A DNA stretch of 64,000 nt from Cellulomonas persica. Its GTDB lineage: Bacteria; Actinomycetota; Actinomycetes; Actinomycetales; Cellulomonadaceae. Made by a program: the position numbers and the translations under genes. A model generated the notes under the pieces. That model saw only the letters and a program-made list of their open reading frames with translations, did no database searches and had not been told where the DNA came from. Of the stretch, positions 33,813 to 43,214 are shown piece by piece. The stretch is from contig NZ_BJUA01000004.1 of NCBI RefSeq assembly GCF_007989825.1, forward strand, positions 208,331 through 272,330, given 5' to 3'. How positions within the stretch are numbered: position 1 is the stretch's first letter; each line of letters begins with the position of its first letter.

Positions 33813-36122
33813 ATGGTCGAGCTCGGTTCCACGAGCCTGACGATCGTCGGGGTCATCGCTGGTCTGGCGGTCGCCTCGCTCGTCGTCGCGGCGGTGCTGC
33901 GGCGTCAGGTGCTGGCGGCAGGCGATGGCACGACGTCGATGCAAGACATCGCCAAGGCGGTGCAGGAGGGCGCGTCCGCGTACCTCAACCGGCAGTTCCG
34001 CACGCTCGCGCTGTTCGCGGTCGTCGTCTGTGCGCTGCTGTTCCTGCTGCCGGGAGACGGCGGCGTGAAGCTCGGACGTTCGGTGTTCTTCCTGGTGGGC
34101 GCCGCCTTCTCGGCGGCGATCGGCTTCCTGGGCATGTGGCTCGCGACGCGCGCGAACCTGCGTGTGGCCGCGGCCGCGTCGCTGCCGGGTGGCCGCGCGG
34201 AGGGTGCGCGCATCGCGTTCCGCACGGGCGGGGTCGTGGGGATGTCCGTGGTGGGCCTCGGCCTGCTGGGCGCCGCGGTGGTCGTGCTGCTGTACCGCGG
34301 CGACGCGCCCGCGGTGCTCGAGGGCTTCGGCTTCGGCGCCGCGCTCCTCGCGATGTTCATGCGCGTCGGCGGCGGCATCTTCACCAAGGCCGCCGACGTC
34401 GGTGCGGACCTGGTCGGCAAGGTCGAGCAGGGCATCCCCGAGGACGACCCGCGCAACGCCGCGACCATCGCGGACAACGTGGGCGACAACGTCGGTGACT
34501 GCGCGGGCATGGCGGCCGACCTGTTCGAGTCGTACGCGGTGACGCTCGTCGCGGCGCTCATCCTGGGCAAGGCCGCGTTCGGCGAGCACGGCCTGGTGTT
34601 CCCGCTCATCGTCACGGCGGTCGGCGCGCTGGTCGCGGCCCTCGGCGTGGCGATCACGCGCGTGCGCGGCTCGGAGAGCGGCCTGACCGCGATCAACCGC
34701 GGTTTCTACATCTCGGCCGTCGTCGGCGTCGTGCTCGCCGGCATCGCCGCGTTCGTCTACCTGCCGGGCTCGTTCGCGGACTTCACGGGCGGCACGGCCG
34801 ACCTCGCGGGTGAGGGCGGCGACCCGCGGCTCATCGCCACGGCGGCCGTCGCGATCGGCGTGCTGCTGGCGGGCGTCATCCTGTGGGTCACCGGCTACTT
34901 CACGGGCACGACGAGCAAGCCGACGCTCCACGTCGCGGAGACGACCCGCACGGGCCCGGCCACGGTCGTGCTCTCGGGCATCGGCGTCGGGTTCGAGTCC
35001 GCGGTCTACACCGCGGGCATCATCGCGGCGGCGATCTGCGGCGTGTTCCTCCTGGCCGGTGGCAACGTCGCGCTGTCGCTGTTCCTCATCGCGCTCGCGG
35101 GCTGCGGCCTGCTGACCACGGTCGGCGTGATCGTCGCGATGGACACGTTCGGGCCGGTCTCGGACAACGCGCAGGGCATCGCCGAGATGTCCGGCGACGT
35201 GACCGAGGAGGGCGCGCAGATCCTCACCGACCTCGACGCGGTCGGGAACACGACGAAGGCCGTCACGAAGGGCATCGCGATCGCGACGGCCGTGCTGGCG
35301 GCGACCGCGTTGTTCGGCTCGTACGCGGACGCGGTCGCGTCCAAGATCGCCGAGGTCGGCAACGCGCCCGTCGACGACCTGGTCGCCGCGATGATGAACT
35401 ACGAGATCATCAGCCCCGTCACGCTCGTCGGCGTGATCCTGGGCGGCGCGACCGTGTTCCTGTTCTCGGGCCTGGCGATCGACGCCGTGACCCGCGCGGC
35501 CGGCGCGATCGTGCTCGAGGTGCGGCGCCAGTTCCGCGAGCACCCGGGGATCATGACGCACGAGGTGCGGCCCGAGTACGGCCGCGTCGTGGACATCTGC
35601 ACGCGCGACTCGCTGCGCGAGCTCGCCACGCCGGGTCTGCTCGCGGCGTTCGCGCCGATCGCGGTCGGGTTCGGCCTCGGCATCGGCCCGCTCGCGGGCT
35701 TCCTCGCCGGAGCGATCGGCGCGGGCGTGCTCATGGCGGTGTTCCTCGCGAACTCCGGCGGCGCGTGGGACAACGCGAAGAAGATCGTCGAGGACGGCCA
35801 CCACGGCGGGAAGAACTCGCCCGCGCACGCGGCGGCCGTCATCGGTGACACCGTCGGCGACCCGTTCAAGGACACCGCCGGCCCGGCGATCAACCCGCTC
35901 ATCAAGGTGATGAACCTGGTCTCGGTGCTCATCGCGCCGGCCATCGTCGTCGTGTCGTTCGGCGCGGACGCCAACACGGCGCTGCGCCTGGCGATCGCGC
36001 TCGTGGCCGCGGCGATCGCGTTCGGCGCGGTCATCGCGAGCCGCCTGCGCGCGGCGAAGGTGGACCGCGAGGGTGCGCTCGCGCACGCACTCGAGCAGCC
36101 CGACCGGATCCCTGCCGTCTGA
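33813..36122 (+). CDS. hppA: Pyrophosphate-energised proton pump, K+-independent type
   Basis: A 769-residue integral membrane pyrophosphatase that couples PPi hydrolysis to H+ export. Substrate-site motifs are DVGADLVGKVEQGIPEDDPRN and ADNVGDNVGDCAGMAADLFES, plus the C-terminal GDTVGDPFKDTAGPAINPL. About 15-16 membrane helices can be traced. The GNTTKAVTKG segment has Lys where K+-dependent enzymes have Ala, indicating a K+-independent H+ pump. ATG 33813 has GAGGAGG at good spacing. Monocistronic with its own terminator. Confidence 0.96.
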   Translation: MVELGSTSLTIVGVIAGLAVASLVVAAVLRRQVLAAGDGTTSMQDIAKAVQEGASAYLNRQFRTLALFAVVVCALLFLLPGDGGVKLGRSVFFLVGAAFSAAIGFLGMWLATRANLRVAAAASLPGGRAEGARIAFRTGGVVGMSVVGLGLLGAAVVVLLYRGDAPAVLEGFGFGAALLAMFMRVGGGIFTKAADVGADLVGKVEQGIPEDDPRNAATIADNVGDNVGDCAGMAADLFESYAVTLVAALILGKAAFGEHGLVFPLIVTAVGALVAALGVAITRVRGSESGLTAINRGFYISAVVGVVLAGIAAFVYLPGSFADFTGGTADLAGEGGDPRLIATAAVAIGVLLAGVILWVTGYFTGTTSKPTLHVAETTRTGPATVVLSGIGVGFESAVYTAGIIAAAICGVFLLAGGNVALSLFLIALAGCGLLTTVGVIVAMDTFGPVSDNAQGIAEMSGDVTEEGAQILTDLDAVGNTTKAVTKGIAIATAVLAATALFGSYADAVASKIAEVGNAPVDDLVAAMMNYEIISPVTLVGVILGGATVFLFSGLAIDAVTRAAGAIVLEVRRQFREHPGIMTHEVRPEYGRVVDICTRDSLRELATPGLLAAFAPIAVGFGLGIGPLAGFLAGAIGAGVLMAVFLANSGGAWDNAKKIVEDGHHGGKNSPAHAAAVIGDTVGDPFKDTAGPAINPLIKVMNLVSVLIAPAIVVVSFGADANTALRLAIALVAAAIAFGAVIASRLRAAKVDREGALAHALEQPDRIPAV

Positions 36123-36138
36123 CGCGGACGTCCTGGCA

Positions 36139-36175
36139 CGAGAGCGCGGTCCCGACCACCGGGGCCGCGCTCTCG
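36139..36175 (+). terminator. Terminator of hppA
   Basis: CGAGAGCGCGGTCCC pairs with GGGGCCGCGCTCTCG (one T-G pair) around a 7-base loop, 17 bp after the hppA stop. Confidence 0.75.
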
Positions 36176-36242
36176 TCGTCCGGGCCTCGGTACCGCTGCC
36201 CGCGCACCCCGGCCGCCGGATCGGGGGTTGCGGGGCCGGGTC

Positions 36243-37034
36243 GTGCGCATGTTGGGTGGGGTCGTGGCGACGGTGCTGGTGCTGGCGGGTGCGGGGAGGT
36301 ACACCGACCCGTGGCACGACGCCGTGGCGCAGGCCGACGAGGTCGCGCAGGTGGCGCGCGCGCTCGGGCACGACGTCAGGGTGCGCAGCACACGGCCCGA
36401 GACGTTCGACGAGCCGGGCCTGCTCGAGTGGGGCCCGCAGCTCCTCGTCGTCGTCGCGGGCGGCATGCCGCGTCCGCCCGGCGACGAGCCGGGGACCCGC
36501 GCCGACGAGGGCGCAGCCGCCGGTGCCGGGCCCGACGAGGGCGGGTCCGCCGACGCCACCGACGCCGGCTGGCGCCGGTTCCACGACGCGCGTCAGGCGC
36601 TCGTCGACGCCGGTACGGCCGTGCTCGGCGTGCACGAGGCCGCGTACGCGTTCGCGGACGACCCGCGCTGGGCGGCGACGATCGGCGGTCGCTGGGTGCT
36701 CGGCCGCTCGTGGCACCCGCCGTACGGCCCGGCGACGTTCCGGGCCGTCGACGACGAGCACCCGGTCACGTGGAGCCTGCGCGAGGTCACGTCCGACGAC
36801 GAGCGCTACGCGGACCTGACGGTGTCCGAGGGCGTGCACGTGCTCGTCGTCGCGGACGTCACGCCCGACGAGGCGGGCGAGGACGGCACCGCGGGGGAGC
36901 ACCCCGTGGTGTGGACGGTCCCCGGCCCGACGAAGGTGCTGTACGACGCGCTCGGGCACGATGCCGCCGCGTTCGCGAGCCCGTCCCGCCGCGCGCTCCT
37001 GGCGGCCGAGCTCGCGTGGCTCCTGCAGCACTGA
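36243..37034 (+). CDS. ThuA-like domain protein
   Basis: A 263-residue protein with the ThuA/trehalose-utilisation fold (class I glutamine amidotransferase-like). It begins VATVLVLAGAGRYTDPWHDA, where GRYTDPWH is the family's first-strand motif, then VLGVHEAAYAF, GGRWVLGRSWHP, HPVTWSL and a C-terminal NPGVKVxYxxLGHD-like segment (GPTKVLYDALGHD). A charged insertion follows strand 3. Start choice among GTG 36243, ATG 36249 and TTG 36228 is uncertain. Role in sugar metabolism is only known by family. Confidence 0.8.
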   Translation: MRMLGGVVATVLVLAGAGRYTDPWHDAVAQADEVAQVARALGHDVRVRSTRPETFDEPGLLEWGPQLLVVVAGGMPRPPGDEPGTRADEGAAAGAGPDEGGSADATDAGWRRFHDARQALVDAGTAVLGVHEAAYAFADDPRWAATIGGRWVLGRSWHPPYGPATFRAVDDEHPVTWSLREVTSDDERYADLTVSEGVHVLVVADVTPDEAGEDGTAGEHPVVWTVPGPTKVLYDALGHDAAAFASPSRRALLAAELAWLLQH

Positions 37035-37075
37035 CGACGAACGGGCTGACGACGAACGGGCTGACGACGAACGGG
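37031..37075 (+). repeat. Three tandem 15-bp repeats CTGACGACGAACGGG
   Basis: The units are identical and head to tail, begin inside the stop codon region of the ThuA-like gene and end 24 bp before the next start. A fourth, decayed unit follows. Related to the CGACGAAC cluster at 31400-31600. Confidence 0.8.
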
Positions 37076-37099
37076 TCGACGAGAGACGGGGGAGCGGGC

Positions 37100-38149
37100 A
37101 TGCGGTCGAGGCGGGTGGTCGGCCTGGGCGTGGCGCTCGCGGTCGCCGCGGGTGCGCTCGCGGCGTGCTCGTCTGACGCGGACGACGCACCCACGACCGC
37201 GGCCGCACGCGCGTCGGACGGACCGACGACCGACGGCTCACCCGGACCGACATACCTGCCGGGGACGTACGGGCCCGTGCCGGACTTCGGGACGAACCCC
37301 GGCGGCCTGAGCATGTACCAGTACGAGCCCGCCGAGCTCGCGGACCCGGCGCCGGTCGTCGTCGCGATCCACTACTGCTCGGGCTCGGCCGACGCCTTCC
37401 GGGAGACCGGGATCGAGGCCCTGGCCGACGAGCAGGGGTTCCTCGTGGTGTACCCGCAGGCGGACCGCGCGGGCCACTGCTTCGACGTCGCGTCGCACGA
37501 GAGCCTCACGCGCGACGGCGGGGGCGACTCGCAGAGCATCGCGCAGATGGTCGCGCACGTGCAGGACGCGTACGCCACGGACCGGGTGTTCGCGTTCGGG
37601 TACTCCTCGGGCGCGATGATGACCGAGGTCCTCCTGGCCACCTACCCCGACGTGTTCGCGGCCGGCGCGGCGTTCGCGGGCGTGCCCGCAGGCTGCGCCG
37701 CGACGGACGACCCGCCGCCCGGGCCGACCCGTCCGGCCGCGCGCAGCCCGGAGTGCTGGCGCGGCCAGGTCGACCGCACGCCGCAGGAGTGGGGCGACCT
37801 GGCGCGCGCCGCGTATCCCGGCTACATGGGTCCGCGCCCGCGCGTGCAGCTGTGGCACGGGACGGACGACGCGATCCTCTTCTACCCGAACTTCGGCGAG
37901 GCGATCGAGCAGTGGACCGACGTGCTCGGCGTCCCGACCGAGCCGGTCGCGACCGACGAGCTCGACGGCGGCTGGACGCGCACGCGGTACGGCGCGGACG
38001 ACGACCAGGCGCCGGTCGAGGCATACAGCCTGGAGGGCGGCGTGCACGACCTGGGGGTCCACCTGGCGGAGATGGCCCGGTTCTTCGGCCTCGACGGCAG
38101 GGACAGCCCGGACGACGACGCCGACGACGCCGTCGACGGGGACGTCTGA
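37100..38149 (+). CDS. Secreted lipoprotein esterase, PHB depolymerase/CE1-like
   Basis: A 349-residue alpha/beta hydrolase exported as a lipoprotein (lipobox LAAC, Cys near 25, then a Ser/Asp/Thr linker). It matches the PHB depolymerase/feruloyl or acetylxylan esterase family (CE1): VVVAIHYCSGSADAFRE oxyanion region, GYSSG with nucleophile Ser169, HGTDD with Asp256, and HDLG with His316. GGGGGAG lies 5 bp before ATG 37100. In a polysaccharide degrader the substrate is likely acyl groups on hemicellulose, but this is inference. The C-terminus is a short Asp-rich tail. Confidence 0.85.
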   Translation: MRSRRVVGLGVALAVAAGALAACSSDADDAPTTAAARASDGPTTDGSPGPTYLPGTYGPVPDFGTNPGGLSMYQYEPAELADPAPVVVAIHYCSGSADAFRETGIEALADEQGFLVVYPQADRAGHCFDVASHESLTRDGGGDSQSIAQMVAHVQDAYATDRVFAFGYSSGAMMTEVLLATYPDVFAAGAAFAGVPAGCAATDDPPPGPTRPAARSPECWRGQVDRTPQEWGDLARAAYPGYMGPRPRVQLWHGTDDAILFYPNFGEAIEQWTDVLGVPTEPVATDELDGGWTRTRYGADDDQAPVEAYSLEGGVHDLGVHLAEMARFFGLDGRDSPDDDADDAVDGDV

Positions 38150-38210
38150 GCGAGCGTCGCTCGCGCGGCGAGGGGACGTGCGCACGCACGCGCTCGGGGA
38201 AGATGGTCGC

Positions 38211-39770
38211 GTGGATGCTCCCCGACACGTCCCGGACCTGATCGACGCGCTGCGCGCGGACCTGGAAGGTGTCGCGTTCGACGTCGAGCACGTCGAGGCG
38301 CTGCTCGGGCCGGTCGCGGCGGGCGCGCTGCACCGCGAGGAGGTCGTCCCGGCGCTGCGTGCGACGACGTCCGCGGTGGCCCGGGGCGGCGACGACGAGG
38401 CGCTCGCGACGCTCACGCGGCTGTTCGTCCTCGGCTGCGCGGTGCCGCGGACCGGGCTCGACCGGGCGCTCACGTGGGTCGGCACGGACGGTGCGCAGCG
38501 GCTCGGCCTCGTCGCGGCCGCGGGGAACGGCACCGACGACGAGGTGCGCGCGCTCGTCGACCTGCGCCCGTACGCGGCGGTCGACGGCCACGGCGAGGCG
38601 ACGTGGTGGCTCGCGTCCGACCTGGGCGAGCTCGCCACGGGACGTGCGCTGCGGACCGACCACGTGCTCGGCGTCGGCGGCGCGTCCACGACGCTCGCGC
38701 AGGTCACGGTGCGCGACGAGCGTGCCCGCGCGCTCGACCTCGGCACGGGCTGCGGCGTGCAGGCGCTGCACGCGTCGCGCCACGTCACGCACGTCACGGG
38801 CACCGACATCTCGCGTCGGGCGCTCGCGTTCGCGCGGTTCAACGCGGCGCTCGCGGGGATCGGCGAGGACAGGCTCGCGCTGCGGGAGGGCTCGATGCTC
38901 GAGCCCGTCGCGGGTGAGCGGTTCGACCTCGTCGTGAGCAACCCGCCGTTCGTCATCACGCCGCGGCGCGCGGACGTCCCGGCGTACGAGTACCGCGACG
39001 GCGGCCGCTCGGGCGACGACCTGGTGCGCGACCTCGTCGCGGGCGTCGGCGACGTGCTGGCGCCCGGGGGCCTCGCGCAGCTCCTCGGCAACTGGGAGGT
39101 GCGCCGCGGCGAGCCGTGGGACGCGCGCGTCGGCGAGTGGCTGGACGCGTCGGGGCTCGACGGCTGGGTGGTGCAGCGCGAGCTGCTCGACCCGGCGCAG
39201 TACGCCGAGACGTGGATCCGCGACGGCGGGACGTCGCCCGAACGCGACCCCGACGGCTGGGCGCAGCGGTACGGCGCATGGCTCGACGACTTCGCGAGCC
39301 GTGACGTCGAGGCGGTCGGGTTCGGCGTGGTGACGCTCCGCCGCCCGCACGACGAGTCCCGCGCGCGGCTGCGCCGGCTCGAGGAGGTGACGGGCACGGT
39401 CCAGCAGCCGCTCGGGCCGGTGCTCGCGGCGGCCCTCGCGGCGCACGACTGGCTGGCGGCGCGCGACGACGACGCCCTGGCCCACGAACGCCTGCGCGTC
39501 GCGCCCGACGTGACCGAGGAGCGCTACCTCACGCCGGGCGCGGTCGACCCGCAGGTCGTCCTGCTGCGGCAGGGCGGCGGGTTCGGGCGAGCCGTGCAGG
39601 TCGGTACCGCCACGGCGGGCCTCGTCGGCGCGTGCGACGGCGAGCTCGCGGTCGGGCAGATCGTCGGCGCGCTCGGCGCCCTGCTGGGGACCGGCGCCGA
39701 CGCGGTCGCGGCCGACGTGCTGCCGACCGTGCGGGGACTCGTCGAGGACGGGCTCCTCCTGCCTGTCTGA
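38211..39770 (+). CDS. SAM-dependent methyltransferase (NPPF type)
   Basis: A 519-residue class I methyltransferase. An N-terminal helical domain (about 1-150) precedes the SAM-binding motif ALDLGTGCGVQALHAS and the catalytic VVSNPPFVITP, which is the NPPF/Y signature of enzymes acting on a planar nitrogen or glutamine amide (PrmC/RsmC type). A C-terminal region of about 200 residues completes it. Target unknown; an rRNA, protein or DNA substrate is possible. GTG 38211 starts at the first conserved residues; an in-frame GTG at 38178 is the alternative. Confidence 0.82.
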   Translation: MDAPRHVPDLIDALRADLEGVAFDVEHVEALLGPVAAGALHREEVVPALRATTSAVARGGDDEALATLTRLFVLGCAVPRTGLDRALTWVGTDGAQRLGLVAAAGNGTDDEVRALVDLRPYAAVDGHGEATWWLASDLGELATGRALRTDHVLGVGGASTTLAQVTVRDERARALDLGTGCGVQALHASRHVTHVTGTDISRRALAFARFNAALAGIGEDRLALREGSMLEPVAGERFDLVVSNPPFVITPRRADVPAYEYRDGGRSGDDLVRDLVAGVGDVLAPGGLAQLLGNWEVRRGEPWDARVGEWLDASGLDGWVVQRELLDPAQYAETWIRDGGTSPERDPDGWAQRYGAWLDDFASRDVEAVGFGVVTLRRPHDESRARLRRLEEVTGTVQQPLGPVLAAALAAHDWLAARDDDALAHERLRVAPDVTEERYLTPGAVDPQVVLLRQGGGFGRAVQVGTATAGLVGACDGELAVGQIVGALGALLGTGADAVAADVLPTVRGLVEDGLLLPV

Positions 39771-39822
39771 AGGGCACCGTCTGCCCCATTCGCGCAGGCC
39801 AGAGCGTTGCGCTCCCAGGTCG

Positions 39823-39838
39823 CTCACAGGTTCGTCAC
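39823..39838. promoter_or_regulatory. MtrA-like direct repeat CTCAC-N6-GTCAC
   Basis: CTCACAGGTTCGTCAC lies 24 bp upstream of TACGTT (39862-39867), the likely -10 of the export operon. The nearly identical GTCACAGGTTCGTAAC is found at 63666-63681. Confidence 0.4.
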
Positions 39839-39891
39839 ATCGCCGCCCCAGGTCCTCCCCCTACGTTCGCGCCAGGACGTCAGGAGGAACG

Positions 39892-41139
39892 GTGCGCAGA
39901 ACGGCTCGGGTGAGACGTCGGTGGGTAGGCAGGTCGATCGCCGCCGTCGCGGCAGTGGCGCTGCTCGCGGGCGGTGCGTGGTGGGTCTGGTGGCGTGACA
40001 CCGGACCCGCGGAGGCCGACGAGGCCACGACCCGGACCGTGCAGGCGAGCCTGACCACGATGGAGAAGTCCGTCTCCGGCACGGGCACGCTCACGCCGAC
40101 CGTGAAGGAGTCCGTGTCGTTCGCGGTCTCGGGCACGGTGACCTCGGTCGACGTCGCCGTCGGCGACACCGTCACCGAGGGGCAGCGGCTCGCGACGGTG
40201 GACACGCTCGAGCTCGAGGCGGACCTGCTGGACGCCAAGGCCTCGCTCGTCTCGGCGCAGGCGACGCTCGCGAACGCCCAGGACGACGACGACGGCTCGG
40301 AGGTCGCGCAGGCGCAGATCGACGCCGCGGCGGCCCAGGTCGACGTCGCGCAGGCGCGTGACGACGACGCGTCCGAGGCGATGGGCGACGCGACGCTCGT
40401 CGCGCCCGCCGCAGGTCTGGTCACGAGCGTCGACCTCGAGGTGGGCGACGTGGTGTCGGGCAGCGGCTCGTCGGGTGACCCGGGCGGTTCCTCCGGCGGA
40501 CCGTCGGACAGCTCGACGGCCTCGTCGGCGCAGCTCGTCATCGTCGGGACGCAGGAGTGGCAGGTGACCACGAGCGTCGACGAGTCGGACGTCGCGCTGA
40601 TCGAGGTCGGCGACCAGGTCGAGATGACCTCCGACGACCTCACCGAGACGCTGTTCGGCGTCGTCGGAGAGATCGGTCTGGTCTCGAGCACCAGCACGGG
40701 CGTCGCGTCGTTCCCGGTGACGGTCGACGTCACGCTGCCTACGCAGACCCTGCACGACGGCGTGAGCGTCGACGTCGAGATCATCTACGAGCGCCGCACG
40801 GACGTGCTGACGGTCCCGGCGCTCGCGGTGACGCGCGCCGACGACGGCACGTCGCAGGTCACGAAGGTCGCCGACGACGGCACGACGCAGACCGTGACGG
40901 TCGAGACCGGCGAGACGTCGGGGTCGACGGTCGAGATCACGTCGGGGCTGAGCGAGGGTGACTCGGTCGTCCTGCAGACGTTCTCGGTCGGCGGCAACCG
41001 CGATGGTGGCGACAGCACGTTCCCGGGCCTGGGCGGCCAGCCGGGTGAGCTCCCCGACTTCGGTGGTGGGCAGATGCCGATGCCACCGAGCGGTGACCTC
41101 GGCGGCATGTTCGGTGGCGGGGGGCCGAGCAATGGCTGA
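39892..41139 (+). CDS. MacA/HlyD-like periplasmic-adaptor protein (adaptor 1)
   Basis: A 415-residue membrane-anchored adaptor for a MacB-type ABC exporter. One N-terminal helix (SIAAVAAVALLAGGAWWVWW), then barrel-sandwich halves (SFAVSGTVTSVDVAVGDTV; LVAPAAGLVTSVDLEVGDVV) separated by a short coiled coil, a beta-barrel domain, and a C-terminal Gly/Pro/Met-rich tail. GTG 39892 has AGGAGGAAC at good spacing. It is the first gene of a five-gene operon with 8-bp overlap to the ATPase gene. Confidence 0.88.
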   Translation: MRRTARVRRRWVGRSIAAVAAVALLAGGAWWVWWRDTGPAEADEATTRTVQASLTTMEKSVSGTGTLTPTVKESVSFAVSGTVTSVDVAVGDTVTEGQRLATVDTLELEADLLDAKASLVSAQATLANAQDDDDGSEVAQAQIDAAAAQVDVAQARDDDASEAMGDATLVAPAAGLVTSVDLEVGDVVSGSGSSGDPGGSSGGPSDSSTASSAQLVIVGTQEWQVTTSVDESDVALIEVGDQVEMTSDDLTETLFGVVGEIGLVSSTSTGVASFPVTVDVTLPTQTLHDGVSVDVEIIYERRTDVLTVPALAVTRADDGTSQVTKVADDGTTQTVTVETGETSGSTVEITSGLSEGDSVVLQTFSVGGNRDGGDSTFPGLGGQPGELPDFGGGQMPMPPSGDLGGMFGGGGPSNG

Positions 41140-41944
41140 CCTGTTCGGGTCCGTCGTGCTCGACGACGACCTGCACGACGACCGCGGTGACGACCGCCGT
41201 GACGACCGCCGTGAGGACCGCGACGACGACCCCGCGCCCGTCATCGACCTCGTCGCCGGTCGCAAGACGTACCGCACGGGCTCGATCGAGTTCGAGGCGC
41301 TGCGCGGCGTGGACCTGCGGATCGGGCGCGGCGAGTACGTCGCGATCGTCGGCCCGTCGGGTTCCGGGAAGTCGACGCTCATGAACGTCCTGGGGTGCCT
41401 CGACACGCTCACGCAGGGCGAGTACCGGCTCGCGGGTGAGGACGTCGCACAGCTCGACGAGGTCGAGCTCGCGCAGGTCCGCAACCGGCGGATCGGCTTC
41501 GTGTTCCAGCAGTTCCACCTGCTGCCGGCGCTGTCGGCGCTGCGCAACGTCGAGCTACCGCTCCAGTACCGGCGGGTGGCGGCCGCCGAGCGGCGGGCGC
41601 GCGCGACCGAGGCGCTCGAGCGCGTCGGGCTCGGTGACCGCCTGCACCACCGCCCGGGCGAGCTGTCCGGCGGTCAGCAGCAGCGCGTGGCCGTGGCTCG
41701 CGCGCTCGTCGGAGACCCGGACCTGCTGCTCGCCGACGAGCCCACGGGCAACCTCGACTCCACGTCGACCCACGAGGTGCTCGCGCTCCTCGACGAGCTG
41801 CACGCGCAGGGCCGCACGATCGTGCTCATCACGCACGAGCCGGACGTCGCGCGGCGCGCGCAACGCGTGGTGCACGTGCTCGACGGGCTCGCGCAGGATG
41901 AGCACTCGCCGGCGGTCACCTCACCGGCGGAGGGTCGGGCATGA
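41132..41944 (+). CDS. ABC transporter ATP-binding protein, MacB/LolD type
   Basis: A 270-residue ATPase. Walker A is GPSGSGKST, Q-loop FVFQQFHLL, signature LSGGQQQR, Walker B LLLADEPTGNLDS and H-loop LITHEPD. The first 35 residues are an unusual Asp/Arg-rich stretch (DDLHDDRGDDRRDDRREDRD) that looks repeat-derived. The family exports peptides, lipoproteins or antibiotics. Coupled by overlap to both neighbours. Confidence 0.93.
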   Translation: MADLFGSVVLDDDLHDDRGDDRRDDRREDRDDDPAPVIDLVAGRKTYRTGSIEFEALRGVDLRIGRGEYVAIVGPSGSGKSTLMNVLGCLDTLTQGEYRLAGEDVAQLDEVELAQVRNRRIGFVFQQFHLLPALSALRNVELPLQYRRVAAAERRARATEALERVGLGDRLHHRPGELSGGQQQRVAVARALVGDPDLLLADEPTGNLDSTSTHEVLALLDELHAQGRTIVLITHEPDVARRAQRVVHVLDGLAQDEHSPAVTSPAEGRA

Positions 41945-43173
41945 CCTGGACCGAGACGCTGCGGACCGGCTGGGCCGCGATCCGCAGCCACGGCCTGCGC
42001 TCGTCGCTGACGGTGCTGGGCATCCTCATCGGGATCGCGGCGGTCATCCTCACGGTGGGCCTCGGCCTGGGCACGCAGAAGGACGTGTCCGCGCAGATCA
42101 GCGCGCTGGGCTCGAACCTGCTCATCGTCACGCCCGGTTCGAGCACGTCGACCGACGGCCTGCGCGGGGGGTTCGGCTCGGCCGCGACCCTGACGCGCTC
42201 CGACGCGGACGCGCTCGCGTCCGAGGTGGCGGCGCCGGACGTCGCGGGCGTCGCCCCGGAGAAGCAGACCTCGCTCTCGCTCGAGGCGAACGACACCAAC
42301 TGGACGACGACCGTCACGGGCACGACCGAGAGCTGGCTCGACGTGCGCTCGCGGAGCCTGGCGTCGGGGGAGTTCCTGACCGCGGACGACGACGCCGAGC
42401 GCGCGGCGGTCGTCGTGCTGGGGTCGCAGACCGCGACCGAGCTGTTCGGCCGCACGAACATCGTCGGCCAGACCGTGACGATGTCCGGGACGGACTTCAC
42501 GGTCGTCGGCGTGCTCGCGGAGCAGGGCGCGAGCGGCGACGCGAACCTCGACGACCTCGCGGTCGTGCCGCTGTCGACGATGGCCGAGTCGCTCGTGGGC
42601 GGCTGGCAGCGCAGCTCGCTCTCGACGATCTACGTGCAGGCGGCGTCCGCCGACCAGCTGTCGGCCGCGTCGCAGGAGGTCACGACGATCCTGCTCAACC
42701 TGCACGGCGCGACGTCGAGCGACGCGGCAGACTTCACGGTCGCGTCGCAGGACTCGCTGGTCTCGACGGCCACCGCCGTCTACCGGACGCTGACCGTGCT
42801 GCTGACCGGTATCGCGGCGCTGTCGCTGCTGGTCGGCGGGATCGGCGTCATGAACATCATGCTCGTCTCCGTCACCGAGCGGACGCGCGAGATCGGCCTG
42901 CGCAAGGCGCTCGGTGCGCCGCCGTGGGCGATCCGCCGCCAGTTCCTGGTCGAGGCCTCCGTGCTCGGCCTCGGCGGCGGCGTGCTCGGCGCGGCACTCG
43001 GCATCGCGGGGGCCACCTGGCTGCCCGACGTGCTCGACACGTCGGTCGTCGTGTCCGGCGCGGCCGTGGCCGGCTCGGTCGCGATCGCCGTCGGCATCGG
43101 CCTCGTCTTCGGCGTGTACCCGGCGACCCGTGCCGCACGCCTCGCCCCCATCGACGCGCTCCGCGCCCAGTGA
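41941..43173 (+). CDS. MacB-like ABC transporter permease
   Basis: A 410-residue permease. Helix 1 (SSLTVLGILIGIAAVILTVGLG) is followed by a MacB periplasmic domain of about 230 residues, then three C-terminal helices in the FtsX fold (LLTGIAALSLLVGGIGVMNIMLVSVTERTREIGLRKALGA). The GIGVMNIMLVSVTERTREIG segment is the family signature. Starts inside the ATPase stop (ATGA). Confidence 0.93.
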   Translation: MTWTETLRTGWAAIRSHGLRSSLTVLGILIGIAAVILTVGLGLGTQKDVSAQISALGSNLLIVTPGSSTSTDGLRGGFGSAATLTRSDADALASEVAAPDVAGVAPEKQTSLSLEANDTNWTTTVTGTTESWLDVRSRSLASGEFLTADDDAERAAVVVLGSQTATELFGRTNIVGQTVTMSGTDFTVVGVLAEQGASGDANLDDLAVVPLSTMAESLVGGWQRSSLSTIYVQAASADQLSAASQEVTTILLNLHGATSSDAADFTVASQDSLVSTATAVYRTLTVLLTGIAALSLLVGGIGVMNIMLVSVTERTREIGLRKALGAPPWAIRRQFLVEASVLGLGGGVLGAALGIAGATWLPDVLDTSVVVSGAAVAGSVAIAVGIGLVFGVYPATRAARLAPIDALRAQ

Positions 43174-43214
43174 CCGTGACCCGCGCGAGCGCCACCCCGA
43201 CAGGAGAGACCCCG

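Noticed and set aside
36228..36242. TTG start for the ThuA-like protein
   Set aside because: In-frame GTG and ATG lie within 21 bp and are closer to the conserved first strand.
37031..37075. CRISPR-like repeats
   Set aside because: The 15-bp units are directly abutting with no spacers and there are no cas genes.
41436..43214. Long upstream extension of the Gly/Pro-rich lipoprotein frame through the ATPase and permease genes
   Set aside because: The extension is a shadow; the signal peptide, lipobox and ribosome binding site place the start at 43215.
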